Assembly (NCBI RefSeq): GCF_016102285.1
Contig: NZ_JACFOY010000001.1
Coordinates: 1,240,001-1,304,000, forward strand
Source: Bartonella sp. M0177
GTDB lineage: Bacteria; Pseudomonadota; Alphaproteobacteria; Rhizobiales; Rhizobiaceae
Direction of reading: 5' to 3'
Length of the DNA: 64,000 bases
The stretch's first letter is position 1; each line of letters starts with the position of its first letter. Made by a program: the position numbers and the translations under genes. Shown here piece after piece: positions 1 through 9,359 of the stretch. The notes under the pieces are model-generated. The model saw only the letters and a program-made list of their open reading frames with translations. It was not told where the DNA came from and searched no databases.

Positions 1-246
1 CTGACGCAAAATCATCTGCAAAACAGGGCGTGCAAAATATTTGTCAAAATCTTTACCGTTGACGACAATTTTGCCGCTACCGGGTTTTATCCAAACGCGT
101 GCAATAGCGTCTTTACGTTTACCTGTAGCATAGGAACGTCCTTGAGCGTCAAGTTTACGTTCGTGAACAGGTGCTTCCGGTGCTGCAGGAGCTACAACCG
201 TTTCGGTTGCCGCACCAAGCTCAGAAAAAGAACTAATCTCGGCCAT
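1..246 (-). CDS. rpsI: 30S ribosomal protein S9, N-terminal part (cut by window edge)
   Basis: This is the first 82 codons of ribosomal protein S9, a small-subunit protein whose C-terminal tail reaches the P-site tRNA. The visible part has an alanine/proline-rich N-terminal extension of about 30 residues, as in alphaproteobacterial S9, then the conserved [14 protein letters not shown] segment and [14 protein letters not shown]. The ATG lies at 244-246 on the minus strand, two bases after the rplM stop, so the genes are co-transcribed as the usual rplM-rpsI pair. The C-terminal half lies outside the window. Confidence 0.97.
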   Translation of the reverse strand, partial: MAEISSFSELGAATETVVAPAAPEAPVHERKLDAQGRSYATGKRKDAIARVWIKPGSGKIVVNGKDFDKYFARPVLQMILRQ

Positions 247-248
247 AA

Positions 249-713
249 TTAAGCAATCCTTTTATTTTTACGGTTGAGTGCACCAACATTGATAACTTCA
301 GGCTGCTGGGCTTCATGAGGATGTTTTGTTCCAGCATAGACACGCAAATTTTTCATCTGCCGACGGCCAAGAGGACCACGCGGAATCATACGTTCAACAG
401 CTTTCTCAATAACTCTTTCAGGAAAACGTCCTTCAAGGATTTGACGGGCTGTACGTTCTTTGACGCTACCAATATATCCGGTATGCCAGTAATATTTTTT
501 GTTATGAAATTTTTTGCCAGTCAATACGACTTTGTCGGCATTGATTACGATAACATTGTCACCATCATCAACATGAGGTGTATAAGTTGGTTTGTGTTTA
601 CCGCGTAACCGATTGGCTACCAGTGTGGCAAGACGACCTAAAACAAGGTTCTCTGCGTCAATAATGACCCATTTCTTGGCCACTTCAGCGGGCTTTTGTG
701 AAAAAGTTGCCAT
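249..713 (-). CDS. rplM: 50S ribosomal protein L13
   Basis: Full-length L13 (154 aa, normal for the family), an early-assembling large-subunit protein. Family segments are visible: [18 protein letters not shown] near residue 14, the [20 protein letters not shown] block, and [18 protein letters not shown] near residue 110. The start is supported by an AAGGAAAG Shine-Dalgarno just upstream of the ATG. It is first in the rplM-rpsI operon and is preceded by a leader hairpin at 735-751. Confidence 0.98.
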   Translation of the reverse strand: MATFSQKPAEVAKKWVIIDAENLVLGRLATLVANRLRGKHKPTYTPHVDDGDNVIVINADKVVLTGKKFHNKKYYWHTGYIGSVKERTARQILEGRFPERVIEKAVERMIPRGPLGRRQMKNLRVYAGTKHPHEAQQPEVINVGALNRKNKRIA

Positions 714-734
714 TGAAGCTTTCCTTTTTGAAAT

Positions 735-751
735 CCCTTGTTAAACAAGGG
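735..751. promoter_or_regulatory. Hairpin in the rplM leader
   Basis: CCCTTGT and ACAAGGG (735-741 and 745-751) form a perfect 7-bp stem with a 3-nt loop. In the minus-strand rplM mRNA it lies about 20 nt before the start codon, just ahead of the Shine-Dalgarno. Read on the plus strand it is followed by a T run (754-759) and resembles an intrinsic terminator, but no plus-strand gene precedes it. It could be a translational control element for rplM-rpsI; that role is inference. Confidence 0.45.
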
Positions 752-2169
752 CGTTTTTTGTTGCTTGGCGTTGCGATATGATACCGCAACAATTGTGCCG
801 AATACGACACGTGCGAGCTTCTTATAGGCTTACAACAATTACGTCAATCGAAAAATAAGACAATATTTCCAATATTTTGCAATAACGGTAATATAATACC
901 GCTGTCGTTTGGTCGTTGATTATCAAGATTACAACAAGGATTTACCTCTACTTCTCGAACTTTGCCATAAGAATGAAAATTCTTACAGAATTATCTTTAA
1001 AAAAATCTAAAATGTGTTGCGAAATTAAAGAGGTAAGAATCTTGATGACCGGAACAAACAAATTGGATTAAGCAATCGGTATCAATGCGCGACCAAGGCA
1101 TTTTTTGAAATCCGGCAGAATATGGATGGTCGATCAGTTTATACCGGTTAAGTACTTATTGAACGCGTTCGTTTTGGCTTGAGTTTAGTCACCAACCAAT
1201 ATTTTGAATCGGTTTTTTACGAAATATTGTAAGACCGACAATTTGTCCGCATCGGCTTCGGTATACCTGCCGATAGATTGAAAGTGGAGCGAAAGAGAAA
1301 TCATTGAACATCAATACCGGCCCATTGTTTTATATGATTGCTTTCTAAGGGAGGTAATCTCTTTGAGAAGACAATTGTTACGGGGTGAAACTCAAACCGA
1401 ATGATAAGTTCCATGAAAATCCTTTTGCCTTCACGGAAGGCGAGGTTGTAGACTTCAAATTCAACAATGAATTCTCAAACCGCTATGAAAGAGGCGGCGT
1501 GGCGGCTCATGTCAACCAAAAGAAAAGGCGGTTATCATTATCGCTTGTTTATGGTCTTATAGAATTTCTCTCAATTTTTACCGGACGAAGAGTGGATAAA
1601 GTTCAACCGCTAACCGGTTGTCACACTATGGATTAGGCTGAGATTTAGCCGGTTATCTGCAAAGCGGGGTCTTTTACTGTTTTTTTCTTAAAATATTGAT
1701 CGGAAAAGTTCAGCACCATTGCCATAAAGAATAAAATTGACGTTCGGTTTTTGTTTATGATCATAAGTGCAGGGGTGGACGCGTCAGGTTTGAGAACTGG
1801 CGAACCTCCAGACGATAGCGGGTTTTAATTTCAAGTCGCAACGCAGAGAAAAACAAATGAATTTTCCCGCAACAAATAATTTGCCGATAAATCATCGAAC
1901 ATCATCGATGTCAGAAAATGCATAATTGTCTTCGACAAAGAGCAAAATGATGGGTTTTGCTAGATTTCTAATACGAGTTTTATCTTTCTAAAATCTTTTC
2001 TATTTGGCCGGAACAAATTGCAGAGAAAACAAATATCGAAAGTCAGGGTATTGTGAGATGAAACGAGTAATAATTAAGGGATTAAAGAAATTGTTTCCTT
2101 GTACTCATTCTCAGTGTCCTCTAGCCTCATTTTAAATAAAATATTGCACGACGCTTTATGGAGATGAAA
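752..2169. other. Gene-poor 1.4-kb intergenic region
   Basis: No convincing gene is present. The left part should carry the rplM-rpsI promoter (minus) and the right part the metY leader (plus). I looked for the SAM-II riboswitch common before methionine genes in alphaproteobacteria and did not see its conserved CGCTAAA-type core before metY. The rest is AT-rich sequence with many stops in all frames. In other Rhizobiales I recall short acyl-CoA genes between rplM and metY, so this may be a decayed remnant, but I could not recognise one. Confidence 0.5.
1385..1636 (+). CDS. Doubtful 83-codon open frame, no recognised family
   Basis: An 83-codon frame with a GTG start (GTG AAA CTC). It is hydrophilic in its first half and basic around residues 47-50, with no transmembrane pattern, Cys cluster or recognised motif. 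A GGGAGG stretch at 1349-1354 is too far upstream to serve as its ribosome-binding site. It lies alone in a gene-poor region and may be chance or the remnant of a lost gene. I assign no function. Confidence 0.18.
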   Translation: MKLKPNDKFHENPFAFTEGEVVDFKFNNEFSNRYERGGVAAHVNQKKRRLSLSLVYGLIEFLSIFTGRRVDKVQPLTGCHTMD

Positions 2170-3453
2170 ATGACAAAAGTTACACCGGGAATAGAAACAT
2201 TGGCGGTTCATGCGGGAACCGCCCCAGATCCGACAACCGGAGCGCGGATTACACCAATTTATCAGACGACAGCTTACGTGTTCAAGGACGCTGATCAGGC
2301 AGCAAACCGTTTTGCTTTGACAGAGCCGGGAAACATCTATGGCCGTATCACCAATCCGACGCAAGCAGTTCTCGAGGAAAAAGTAGCAGCACTCGAAGGT
2401 GGCACAGCAGCCTTGGCAACAGCTTCGGGGCATGCTGCCGAGTTTCTTACATTCCACACACTCATGGAACCAGGTGAAAATTTTGTTGCGGGACGTCAAT
2501 TATATGGCGGTTCCATCAACCAGTTTGCAAATGCTTTCAAATCATTTGACTGGCAAGTCCGTTGGGCCGATAGCGAAGATCCGCAGTCGTTCGAGAAGCA
2601 GATTGACGAGAAAACGCGTGCGATTTTTATTGAAAGCTTTGCCAATCCGGGAGGCATCGTCGTTGATATTGAGGCAATTGCAAAGATTGCCCATGCTCAC
2701 GGTGTTCCTCTCATAGTGGATAATACACTTGCAACACCTTATCTTTTGCGCCCGATTGAACACGGAGCGGATATTGTTGTTCATTCTCTCACGAAATTTA
2801 TAGGTGGTCATGGCAATTCAATGGGAGGTCTTCTCATTGACGGCGGTACATTCGATTGGGGGAAATCAGGACATTATAAAAAATTGACAGAACCACGTCC
2901 GGATTACGCCGGTCTTGTTATTTACGAAGCAACGGGTAATGCTGCTTTTGCAACGGCCGCCCGTGTTTTGGGAATGCGTGATTTTGGTCCGACTATTTCG
3001 CCTTTCAATGCATTTCTTATTTTGACGGGAGCGGAAACTTTACCGCTGCGTATGCAAAAACATAGTGATAACGCTTTAGCTGTAGCCCAATATCTTGAAA
3101 AACATAACAAGGTTTCCTGGGTTAACTATGCAGGTTTGACCGGCAATAAATATCATAAATTGCAGCAGCACTACGCCCCTAAAGGTGCCGGTTCGGTCTT
3201 TACGTTTGGAGTAAAAGGCGGCTATGAAGCAGGTGTAAAATTTGCTTCGTCATTAAAGCTGTTTTCGCTCCTTGCAAATATCGGAGACACGCGGTCCCTT
3301 GTTATCCATCCGGCTTCCACCACACACCGTCAGCTCACTGATAGTCAAAAAATTGCTGCCGGAGCAGGACCGGATGTTGTTCGCCTGTCGATTGGAATTG
3401 AAGATATCAAGGATATCATTGGTGACATCGAACAGGCTTTGAACCAGATTTGA
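2170..3453 (+). CDS. metY: O-acetylhomoserine sulfhydrylase (Cys/Met metabolism PLP enzyme)
   Basis: A PLP enzyme of the Cys/Met metabolism family (427 aa) that joins O-acetyl-L-homoserine with sulfide to give homocysteine and acetate in methionine synthesis. Family marks are the N-terminal TLAVHAGTAPDPTTGAR, TPIYQTTAY, YGRITNPTQAVLEEKVAALE and the cofactor lysine in HSLTKFIGGHGNSMGG (K209 from this start). MetY of this length is longer than MetB/MetC/MetZ, favouring the sulfhydrylase. ATG codons occur at 2158, 2164 and 2170; 2170 is chosen because GGAG at 2160-2163 is then correctly spaced and family members begin close to this point. The gene stands alone with recJ downstream. Confidence 0.92.
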   Translation: MTKVTPGIETLAVHAGTAPDPTTGARITPIYQTTAYVFKDADQAANRFALTEPGNIYGRITNPTQAVLEEKVAALEGGTAALATASGHAAEFLTFHTLMEPGENFVAGRQLYGGSINQFANAFKSFDWQVRWADSEDPQSFEKQIDEKTRAIFIESFANPGGIVVDIEAIAKIAHAHGVPLIVDNTLATPYLLRPIEHGADIVVHSLTKFIGGHGNSMGGLLIDGGTFDWGKSGHYKKLTEPRPDYAGLVIYEATGNAAFATAARVLGMRDFGPTISPFNAFLILTGAETLPLRMQKHSDNALAVAQYLEKHNKVSWVNYAGLTGNKYHKLQQHYAPKGAGSVFTFGVKGGYEAGVKFASSLKLFSLLANIGDTRSLVIHPASTTHRQLTDSQKIAAGAGPDVVRLSIGIEDIKDIIGDIEQALNQI

Positions 3454-3624
3454 CAAGAAAATTCTGTCAATTACGAATATTGTAGCCTTCAGCCGTGGAT
3501 ATATCGAAAGGGCTGAAGGCTCGAAGCAATTTTGCAAAAATGGTGATCCTTCACTCTGTCCGGATTACGTTAATCAGATTTTTGTCCTTCGCTTTCAGTG
3601 CTGTTTTGTTGTATCAAATCATTC

Positions 3625-5409
3625 ATGAAACAGACAAAACAAAATTTTCTGGGTGTGGCGCATTCCGCGCTTGGACAGACGTGGATTGATAGCCTTGACA
3701 GAGAAGGGCTCAACAATGCCCGTACTTTGTCGCAAAAGTTCGGTCTTGCCGAACCTTTGGCACGTGTTCTCGCTGCACGTTCGGTTTCCGAAGAGGAAGT
3801 TATAAATTATCTCGACCCGACTTTGAAAGCTTTGACACCTGACCCGACGACTTTTGTCGATATGGAAAAAGCAACTGAACGCATTGTCAAAGCAATCAAT
3901 CGAAAGGAAAAAGTCGCAATTTTCGGCGATTATGACGTAGATGGTGCTTGTTCGTCGGCCATTCTTTTTCGATTTCTGACATTTTTTGGTCTCGACGTGA
4001 CGATTTATATACCTGATCGCATCGTAGAGGGATATGGACCAAATCCACAAGCGATGAAAATGCTTGCGGATGATGGTGCCAGTCTGATCATAACAACAGA
4101 TTGTGGAGCAAATAGTCCGGAGGCGATAAAAGCGGCACGTGAAAAGGGTGTTGATGTCGTTGTTCTAGACCACCACCAAATGTCTGAAATCCATCAGGAA
4201 GCTTATGCACTTGTGAATCCCAACCGTCCTGATGATCTGTCGGGGCAGGGGCATCTTTGTGCTGCCGGACTTGTTTTTATTGCAGTTGCCTGGACACTTA
4301 AACACCTGAAACAACAAGGAAGATATAAAGAATATCCGGATATTCTGCGTTATCTTGACCTTGTAGCACTCGCAACAGTTTGCGACGTTGTGCCGTTGAG
4401 AGGCATTAATCGGGCATTTGTTGTCAAAGGACTTCAAGTCGCAAGGATGATGTCCAATCCCGGTATTGCCGCGCTTTCACGTGTTGCCAGAATAGGTGAG
4501 CCGCTCAATGTTTTTCATCTCGGCTTTTTACTGGGGCCAAGAATTAATGCGGGAGGCCGTATCGGAGATCAGGCTCTGGGGGCACGTTTGTTAACAACGC
4601 AAACTGAGGGAGATGCCAATTCTATTGCAGAAGAGTTGAATGTTCTCAATCAGGAAAGACAGGATATTGAAGCTCGACAACTTCTGGAGGCCGAAGGCGA
4701 TTTACAGTCAATGAAAATCGACCAAACCCCGGGTGTAATTGTTGTAGCACATGAAGGTTGGCATCCAGGAATTGTCGGTATTCTCGCAGCAAGACTCAAA
4801 GAAAAATTTCGTTGCCCCACCTTTGCGATCGCAATCAAAGAAGACGGGTCTGCTACCGGCTCGGGTCGTTCAATTAACGGAATTAACCTTGGTGAGCTCG
4901 TAACCGAGGCGGTTGAACTAGGGCTTCTTGAGAAGGGGGGCGGACATGCGATGGCAGCTGGCATCACGGTGTCAAAAAGCAAAATTCAAGAATTCCGGAC
5001 ATGGCTTGAGCACAAATTGTCAGCTCGCGTTAACGATATTCATGCCCATGAAACACTTTTGATTGACGGTGTCATTTCTGCGTCAGGTGCTACAAAAGAA
5101 CTCTACGAAATGATTGAAAAAGCAGGGCCTTTCGGAGCAGGCAATCCCTTACCGGTATTTGTATTGCCCTCCCACCGTTTGAGCGATGTTAGGGAAGTTG
5201 GAAAAGGGCATTTGCTTATGTCCATTTCGAATGTTGAGGGTAAAAAGTTGAAAGCCATAGCATTCCGCGCGGTTGGAACAGAGTTGGGCGATTTTTTAAT
5301 GGCTCATCTTGGGAAAAACATCCATATCGCGGGCAACCTCAGCCTTAATTATTGGAACGGGCAAGCTTTACCCCAATTACGTGTTATTGATGCTGCCGAA
5401 CCTAATTAA
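3625..5409 (+). CDS. recJ: Single-stranded-DNA-specific 5'-3' exonuclease RecJ
   Basis: RecJ (594 aa) degrades single-stranded DNA 5' to 3' in recombination and mismatch/base-excision repair. The DHH phosphoesterase core is intact: FGDYDVDGACSSA at about 100-112 (motif I, D102/D104/D106), the TTDCG segment near 158, and LDHHQ at 181-185 (motif III). Later come RINAGGRIG and the DHHA1 region GGGHAMAAG. An in-frame TTG lies nine codons upstream, but the ATG at 3625 (MKQTKQNF) fits the family start better. Neither start has a strong Shine-Dalgarno. The gene follows metY by 171 bp and may be transcribed alone. Confidence 0.95.
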   Translation: MKQTKQNFLGVAHSALGQTWIDSLDREGLNNARTLSQKFGLAEPLARVLAARSVSEEEVINYLDPTLKALTPDPTTFVDMEKATERIVKAINRKEKVAIFGDYDVDGACSSAILFRFLTFFGLDVTIYIPDRIVEGYGPNPQAMKMLADDGASLIITTDCGANSPEAIKAAREKGVDVVVLDHHQMSEIHQEAYALVNPNRPDDLSGQGHLCAAGLVFIAVAWTLKHLKQQGRYKEYPDILRYLDLVALATVCDVVPLRGINRAFVVKGLQVARMMSNPGIAALSRVARIGEPLNVFHLGFLLGPRINAGGRIGDQALGARLLTTQTEGDANSIAEELNVLNQERQDIEARQLLEAEGDLQSMKIDQTPGVIVVAHEGWHPGIVGILAARLKEKFRCPTFAIAIKEDGSATGSGRSINGINLGELVTEAVELGLLEKGGGHAMAAGITVSKSKIQEFRTWLEHKLSARVNDIHAHETLLIDGVISASGATKELYEMIEKAGPFGAGNPLPVFVLPSHRLSDVREVGKGHLLMSISNVEGKKLKAIAFRAVGTELGDFLMAHLGKNIHIAGNLSLNYWNGQALPQLRVIDAAEPN

Positions 5410-5943
5410 TAGATTATTGGGCTATCATGATGTTCATAAATTTGGGTTGGAAGGGTCGTATATCGTTCGTCTGTCCGCGCCGACAATGCTTTATAATGTA
5501 AGAACAACATTCTATTTTTTCGAAGATTGATTTATCAAATGAATTTTTTGATTTAAAAAATCTTGTAGACAGGCTGATAAAGCAGATCATTTACGTAACA
5601 ATATCGACAATAGCGTATAATATTCTATATTTTTATAATAAAAAACGTAAAATAATGTTTGGTTTACATTGTTTCTCTCGTGAAATATTTCCTTCATCGG
5701 CATTTTTACAAAAATAGTATTGGAATTTTATGGATCAATTACAAATTGGCTCATATTAGTAATAAAATGACTTTGCCAAATCAACAATATAAATTTCTAT
5801 TTTTATTCAAGATGTGACCGAAATAAACAACAATTTATATATTCTGAACAAGGAATTTCTATTGTAAAAACAAAATTGTTAATTAGAGAGAATTAACAAT
5901 ACCATCATTACAATTAAACACCGTTACGTTTTACACTGTCGAT
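5410..5943. other. AT-rich region between recJ and parE (convergent ends)
   Basis: About 530 bp of very AT-rich DNA between the converging 3' ends of recJ and parE. I see no gene, tRNA or clear GC-rich terminator hairpin. Stops are dense in all frames. Confidence 0.5.
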
Positions 5944-8022
5944 TCAAATATCAAGATTATCGGCAAATTCGGCATTGTCTTGTATGAAATGGAATCGCGC
6001 TTCAGGTTTTGATCCCATAAGATCCTCGACGACCTTTTTTGTTTCCTGATTACTTTCGCTATCAATATCAACTCTCAACAAAGTACGATTTTTAGGATCC
6101 ATTGTTGTCTCTTTGAGCTGATCGGAACGCATTTCGCCCAAGCCTTTAAAGCGACCAATTTCGATTTTCCCCCGTCCGGTAAATTTCGTTTTCAATAATT
6201 CGTCTTTATGAGCATCGTCACGTGCATAAGCAACAACCCCGCCTTGTGAAATGCGATATAAAGGAGGAACGGCTAAAAACAGGTGTCCTTTTCGAATGAG
6301 TTCAGGCATCTCCTGATAAAAAAAGGTAATTAGCAAAGACGCAATATGCGCGCCATCAACGTCCGCATCTGTCATGATGATGATGCGGTCATACCGCAGA
6401 TCACTTTCTTTGTATTTCGAGTGGGTACCGCATCCCAGTGCCAAAATGAGATCGGAAATAATCTGATTATTGCTAAGTTTATCGCGACCGGCACTGGCAA
6501 CATTTAAGATTTTTCCACGCAATGGCAAAACTGCCTGTGTCGCGCGATTGCGAGCTTGTTTTGCCGAACCTCCAGCAGAATCACCTTCAACAAGGAATAG
6601 CTCGGCTCCGGCAGCTGAGTTATGTGTGCAATCTGCAAGCTTTCCAGGAAGTCGCAATTTGCGTACGGCTGTTTTACGGCTTACTTCTTTTTCCTGACGT
6701 CTTTTGAGCCTTTCTTCGGCTCTATCCACAACCCAATCAAGAAGTTTGGTTGCTTCTTGTGGTGAATTGGCTAACCAGTGATCAAAGGGGTCACGAATAG
6801 CGTTTTCAACAATCTTTTGGGCTTCCGCTGTTGCTAGCCGGTCTTTAGTCTGCCCGACAAATTCAGGTTCTCGAATAAACACAGAAAGCATAACGGCAGC
6901 AGATATCATAACATCATCTGTCGTAATAACCGATGCACGTTTGTTACCGATCAACTCGGCATAGGCCTTCAATCCCCGCAACAGCGCCTGTCTCAAACCG
7001 GCTTCATGTGTTCCGCCTTCACCGGTAGGAATAGTGTTGCAATAAGAATGGACAAAGCCGTCGCCACCATACCATGTAATGGCCCATTCAACCGAACCAT
7101 GGCCTCCGCGTTGTTCAGTTTTCCCTGCAAAAATATCGGAAGTAACTTGGTATTCTCCATTGAGGGATGAACTTAAAAAATCTTTCAACCCACCGGGAAA
7201 ATGAAAAACAGCTTTTTCCGGGATATCATTTTTTCCTACGAGCTTTTCCGGAGCACAATTCCAACGGATTTCAACACCACCGAAGAGATAGGCCTTGGAA
7301 CGAGCCATTTTATATATCAATTCGGGATCAAAAGCAGCTTTCGGACCAAATATTTCTGCATCGGGGTGAAAACGAACGCGCGTGCCGCGGCGATTATGAA
7401 CTTCGCCCAAATCCTCAAGTCCTGTTTGCGGAATTCCGCGTGAAAAACGCTGGCGGTAAAGCCGACGTCCACGCGCTACTTCGACTTCCATGTCATCGGA
7501 TAAAGCATTAACGACCGATATACCAACACCGTGCAAGCCCCCCGACGTCTCATAAGCTTTTCCGTCGAATTTGCCACCAGAATGAAGCTGGGTCATAATG
7601 ACTTCGAGTGTCGACTTATCCGGCATTTGCGGATGGTTTTCAACCGGTATGCCGCGCCCGTTATCCGTAACTGTGAGGTAACCTTCATTATCCAGCGTGA
7701 CATCGATGAAATTGGCGTAACCGGCGACGGCTTCATCCATGGAATTATCGATAACTTCAGCAAATAAATGATGGAGCGCTTTGCTATCTGTGCCGCCAAT
7801 ATACATACCAGGCCGCAAACGCACAGGCTCAAGACCTTCCAACACACGAATCGAAGACGCATCATAGCTATCTTCGGCGTCGGTGGTGATATTCAGAGAC
7901 TTCGATGTCTGCCGGTCTTTTTTCCCCGAATTTTCAGTTTTCGAAGGTGAATCGACAAGTTCTTTTACGGTTTCGGTTTGGCTTTGCAAGTTGCCAAAAA
8001 GGTCATTATGTTTCTCGTCCAT
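5944..8022 (-). CDS. parE: DNA topoisomerase IV subunit B
   Basis: ParE (692 aa) is the ATPase subunit of topoisomerase IV, which with ParC decatenates daughter chromosomes. The GHKL ATPase motifs are present: EVIDNSMDEA near residue 90, DNGRGIPVE near 119 and GGLHGVGISVVNALS near 162. The TOPRIM domain follows with EGDSAGGSAKQARNR and MTDADVDGAHI, and the end has the GRFKGLGEM motif. A poorly conserved acidic/serine-rich stretch of about 55 residues precedes the ATPase domain. ParE rather than GyrB is supported by the length and by the lack of the long GyrB insertion before the C-terminal end. A candidate LexA site lies about 90 bp upstream. Confidence 0.95.
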   Translation of the reverse strand: MDEKHNDLFGNLQSQTETVKELVDSPSKTENSGKKDRQTSKSLNITTDAEDSYDASSIRVLEGLEPVRLRPGMYIGGTDSKALHHLFAEVIDNSMDEAVAGYANFIDVTLDNEGYLTVTDNGRGIPVENHPQMPDKSTLEVIMTQLHSGGKFDGKAYETSGGLHGVGISVVNALSDDMEVEVARGRRLYRQRFSRGIPQTGLEDLGEVHNRRGTRVRFHPDAEIFGPKAAFDPELIYKMARSKAYLFGGVEIRWNCAPEKLVGKNDIPEKAVFHFPGGLKDFLSSSLNGEYQVTSDIFAGKTEQRGGHGSVEWAITWYGGDGFVHSYCNTIPTGEGGTHEAGLRQALLRGLKAYAELIGNKRASVITTDDVMISAAVMLSVFIREPEFVGQTKDRLATAEAQKIVENAIRDPFDHWLANSPQEATKLLDWVVDRAEERLKRRQEKEVSRKTAVRKLRLPGKLADCTHNSAAGAELFLVEGDSAGGSAKQARNRATQAVLPLRGKILNVASAGRDKLSNNQIISDLILALGCGTHSKYKESDLRYDRIIIMTDADVDGAHIASLLITFFYQEMPELIRKGHLFLAVPPLYRISQGGVVAYARDDAHKDELLKTKFTGRGKIEIGRFKGLGEMRSDQLKETTMDPKNRTLLRVDIDSESNQETKKVVEDLMGSKPEARFHFIQDNAEFADNLDI

Positions 8023-8111
8023 CGGTCCCGATTATATATCCAATAATTAACAGAAGGTCAGTTCATGCGATTCGTATAGAGTTTACACATTTGACGAAAA
8101 AAAGCGAGAAT

Positions 8112-8126
8112 GTTCGTGTTATGTTC
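8112..8126. promoter_or_regulatory. Candidate LexA (SOS) box, GTTC-N7-GTTC
   Basis: GTTC (8112-8115), seven bases, GTTC (8123-8126) exactly matches the direct-repeat LexA operator known from alphaproteobacteria (GTTC-N7-GTTC, equal to GAAC-N7-GAAC on the other strand). It lies in the divergent intergenic region, about 90 bp before parE (minus) and about 70 bp before the glycosyltransferase gene (plus). Regulation of parE by LexA is inference from the match and position. Confidence 0.55.
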
Positions 8127-8196
8127 GCGACACTTTTCTTTGTGATCAATTCGTCCGAAAGATTATACAAGGCTATAATATTTGCTTGAACCGATA

Positions 8197-9156
8197 ATGA
8201 CAACAGTTTCTGTGGTAAGCCCATTTTATAATGAAGGACACGGTCTTCGACTGTTTGTTGAAAAAGTTGCGCATATTTTCGCCGGTCTGGATTATGATTT
8301 GACGATCATAATGGTAGATGACGGTTCAAAAGATAATAGCTGGTCAAGCTTAAAAGAAATTGTTCCAGAAAAATTCAAACTTTTAGGCATACGTTTGGCC
8401 AAAAACTTCGGGAAAGAAGCCGCTATTGCTGCCGGCCTTTCATTGGCCGATAGTGATGTAGTCATTACGATTGATTGTGATTTGCAACACCCTCCAGAAT
8501 TGATGGAGCCGATGCTCAAATTTTGGGAAGAGGGGGCTGAGATTGTTTTAGCTGTAAAAGAGGAGCGGCAGAAAGAATCGTTTTTCAACCGGTTGGCAGC
8601 CAAGTTTTTTTATAAAATTTTCCAATGGGTTACCGAAAATGATATCGATGGATCGTGTGATTTTATACTTTTGGACCGTAAAGTTGTCACCGCGTTGAAC
8701 GCTTTACCAGAAAAACTCTTTTTTTATCGTGGAGTTGTTCAATGGCTTGGTTTCAAGCAAAAAAGCCTTTCATTCATTCCAGCCGATCGACAAAACGGAA
8801 AAAGTAGTTATTCATTTTGGAAAAAAATCCGACTGGCGGTGGATTCTCTGACGGGTTTTTCAGCAAAACCATTAATTGTTATTTGGTTTTTAACATTTCT
8901 CTTCATGATCTTTGCAACGGTGATTGGAGGAGAAGCCCTAATTTCGAAAATGATGGGAAAGTCGGTTGGCGGGTTTTCCACATTGATTTTGGTTGTGCTT
9001 ATAACAGGCGTCGCAATTCTCTCCTGTTTTTGCGTTCTTTCAGCCTATGTGCGCCAAATATTTTACGAGGTCAAAAATCGTCCGCGTTATCTCATCAGTG
9101 ATCAAATTGGTGTGGAGGCAGAATACGGCCGAAAAAAAAGAAAAACTGAAGAATGA
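8197..9156 (+). CDS. GT2-family polyprenyl-phosphate glycosyltransferase (GtrB/DPM1-like)
   Basis: A 319-aa membrane-anchored GT2 glycosyltransferase of the type that moves a sugar from a nucleotide donor to undecaprenyl phosphate on the cytoplasmic face. The catalytic domain has VSVVSPFYNEG at the N terminus, MVDDGSKDNSW near residue 45, the NFGKEAAIAAGL segment, IDCDLQHPPELM (DxD-like) near 95 and a C-terminal QNGKSSYSFWKKIRLA motif, followed by two hydrophobic spans near 230-250 and 265-290. The ATG at 8197 is used; an in-frame TTG lies five codons earlier. The stop overlaps the ATG of the truncated deacetylase (ATGA), and a GtrII-type gene faces it from downstream. Likely role: LPS or other envelope glycan decoration. 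Confidence 0.85.
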   Translation: MTTVSVVSPFYNEGHGLRLFVEKVAHIFAGLDYDLTIIMVDDGSKDNSWSSLKEIVPEKFKLLGIRLAKNFGKEAAIAAGLSLADSDVVITIDCDLQHPPELMEPMLKFWEEGAEIVLAVKEERQKESFFNRLAAKFFYKIFQWVTENDIDGSCDFILLDRKVVTALNALPEKLFFYRGVVQWLGFKQKSLSFIPADRQNGKSSYSFWKKIRLAVDSLTGFSAKPLIVIWFLTFLFMIFATVIGGEALISKMMGKSVGGFSTLILVVLITGVAILSCFCVLSAYVRQIFYEVKNRPRYLISDQIGVEAEYGRKKRKTEE

Positions 9157-9326
9157 CGCTATATTGCCTTATGAATGCGGATGATTTTGCACTGAATTCA
9201 TCTTGTTCGAATGCCATTATCACTTCAGTAAAAGAGGCAAGATTTCAAGCGACAAGCGTTCTTGTCGGAGGTGAAGATCAGAATTGTCATTATATTCGCC
9301 AAGGCACGTATTTTTTTCCCGAGTGA
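9153..9326 (+). pseudogene. Truncated ChbG/HpnK (YdjC)-family carbohydrate deacetylase
   Basis: A 57-codon frame too short for usual gene callers. It begins MTLYCLMNADDFALN, carries the metal-binding ADDF motif and continues with NAIITSVKEARFQATSVLV, the hallmark start of YdjC-family deacetylases. Those are normally about 250-290 aa, so roughly four fifths is missing; it stops at TGA 9324-9326 with no recognisable remainder. The ATG overlaps the upstream glycosyltransferase stop (ATGA), the signature of a translationally coupled pair. ChbG-like deacetylases sit next to such glycosyltransferases in other Rhizobiales, so this is most likely the stub of a lost partner. Confidence 0.72.
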
Positions 9327-9359
9327 TACGAACAAACAATCTCCTAAATCGAATATCGT

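Noticed and set aside
2040-2169. SAM-II riboswitch before metY
   Set aside because: The position is right for the element in alphaproteobacteria, but the conserved CGCTAAA-type core and pseudoknot pairing are not seen.
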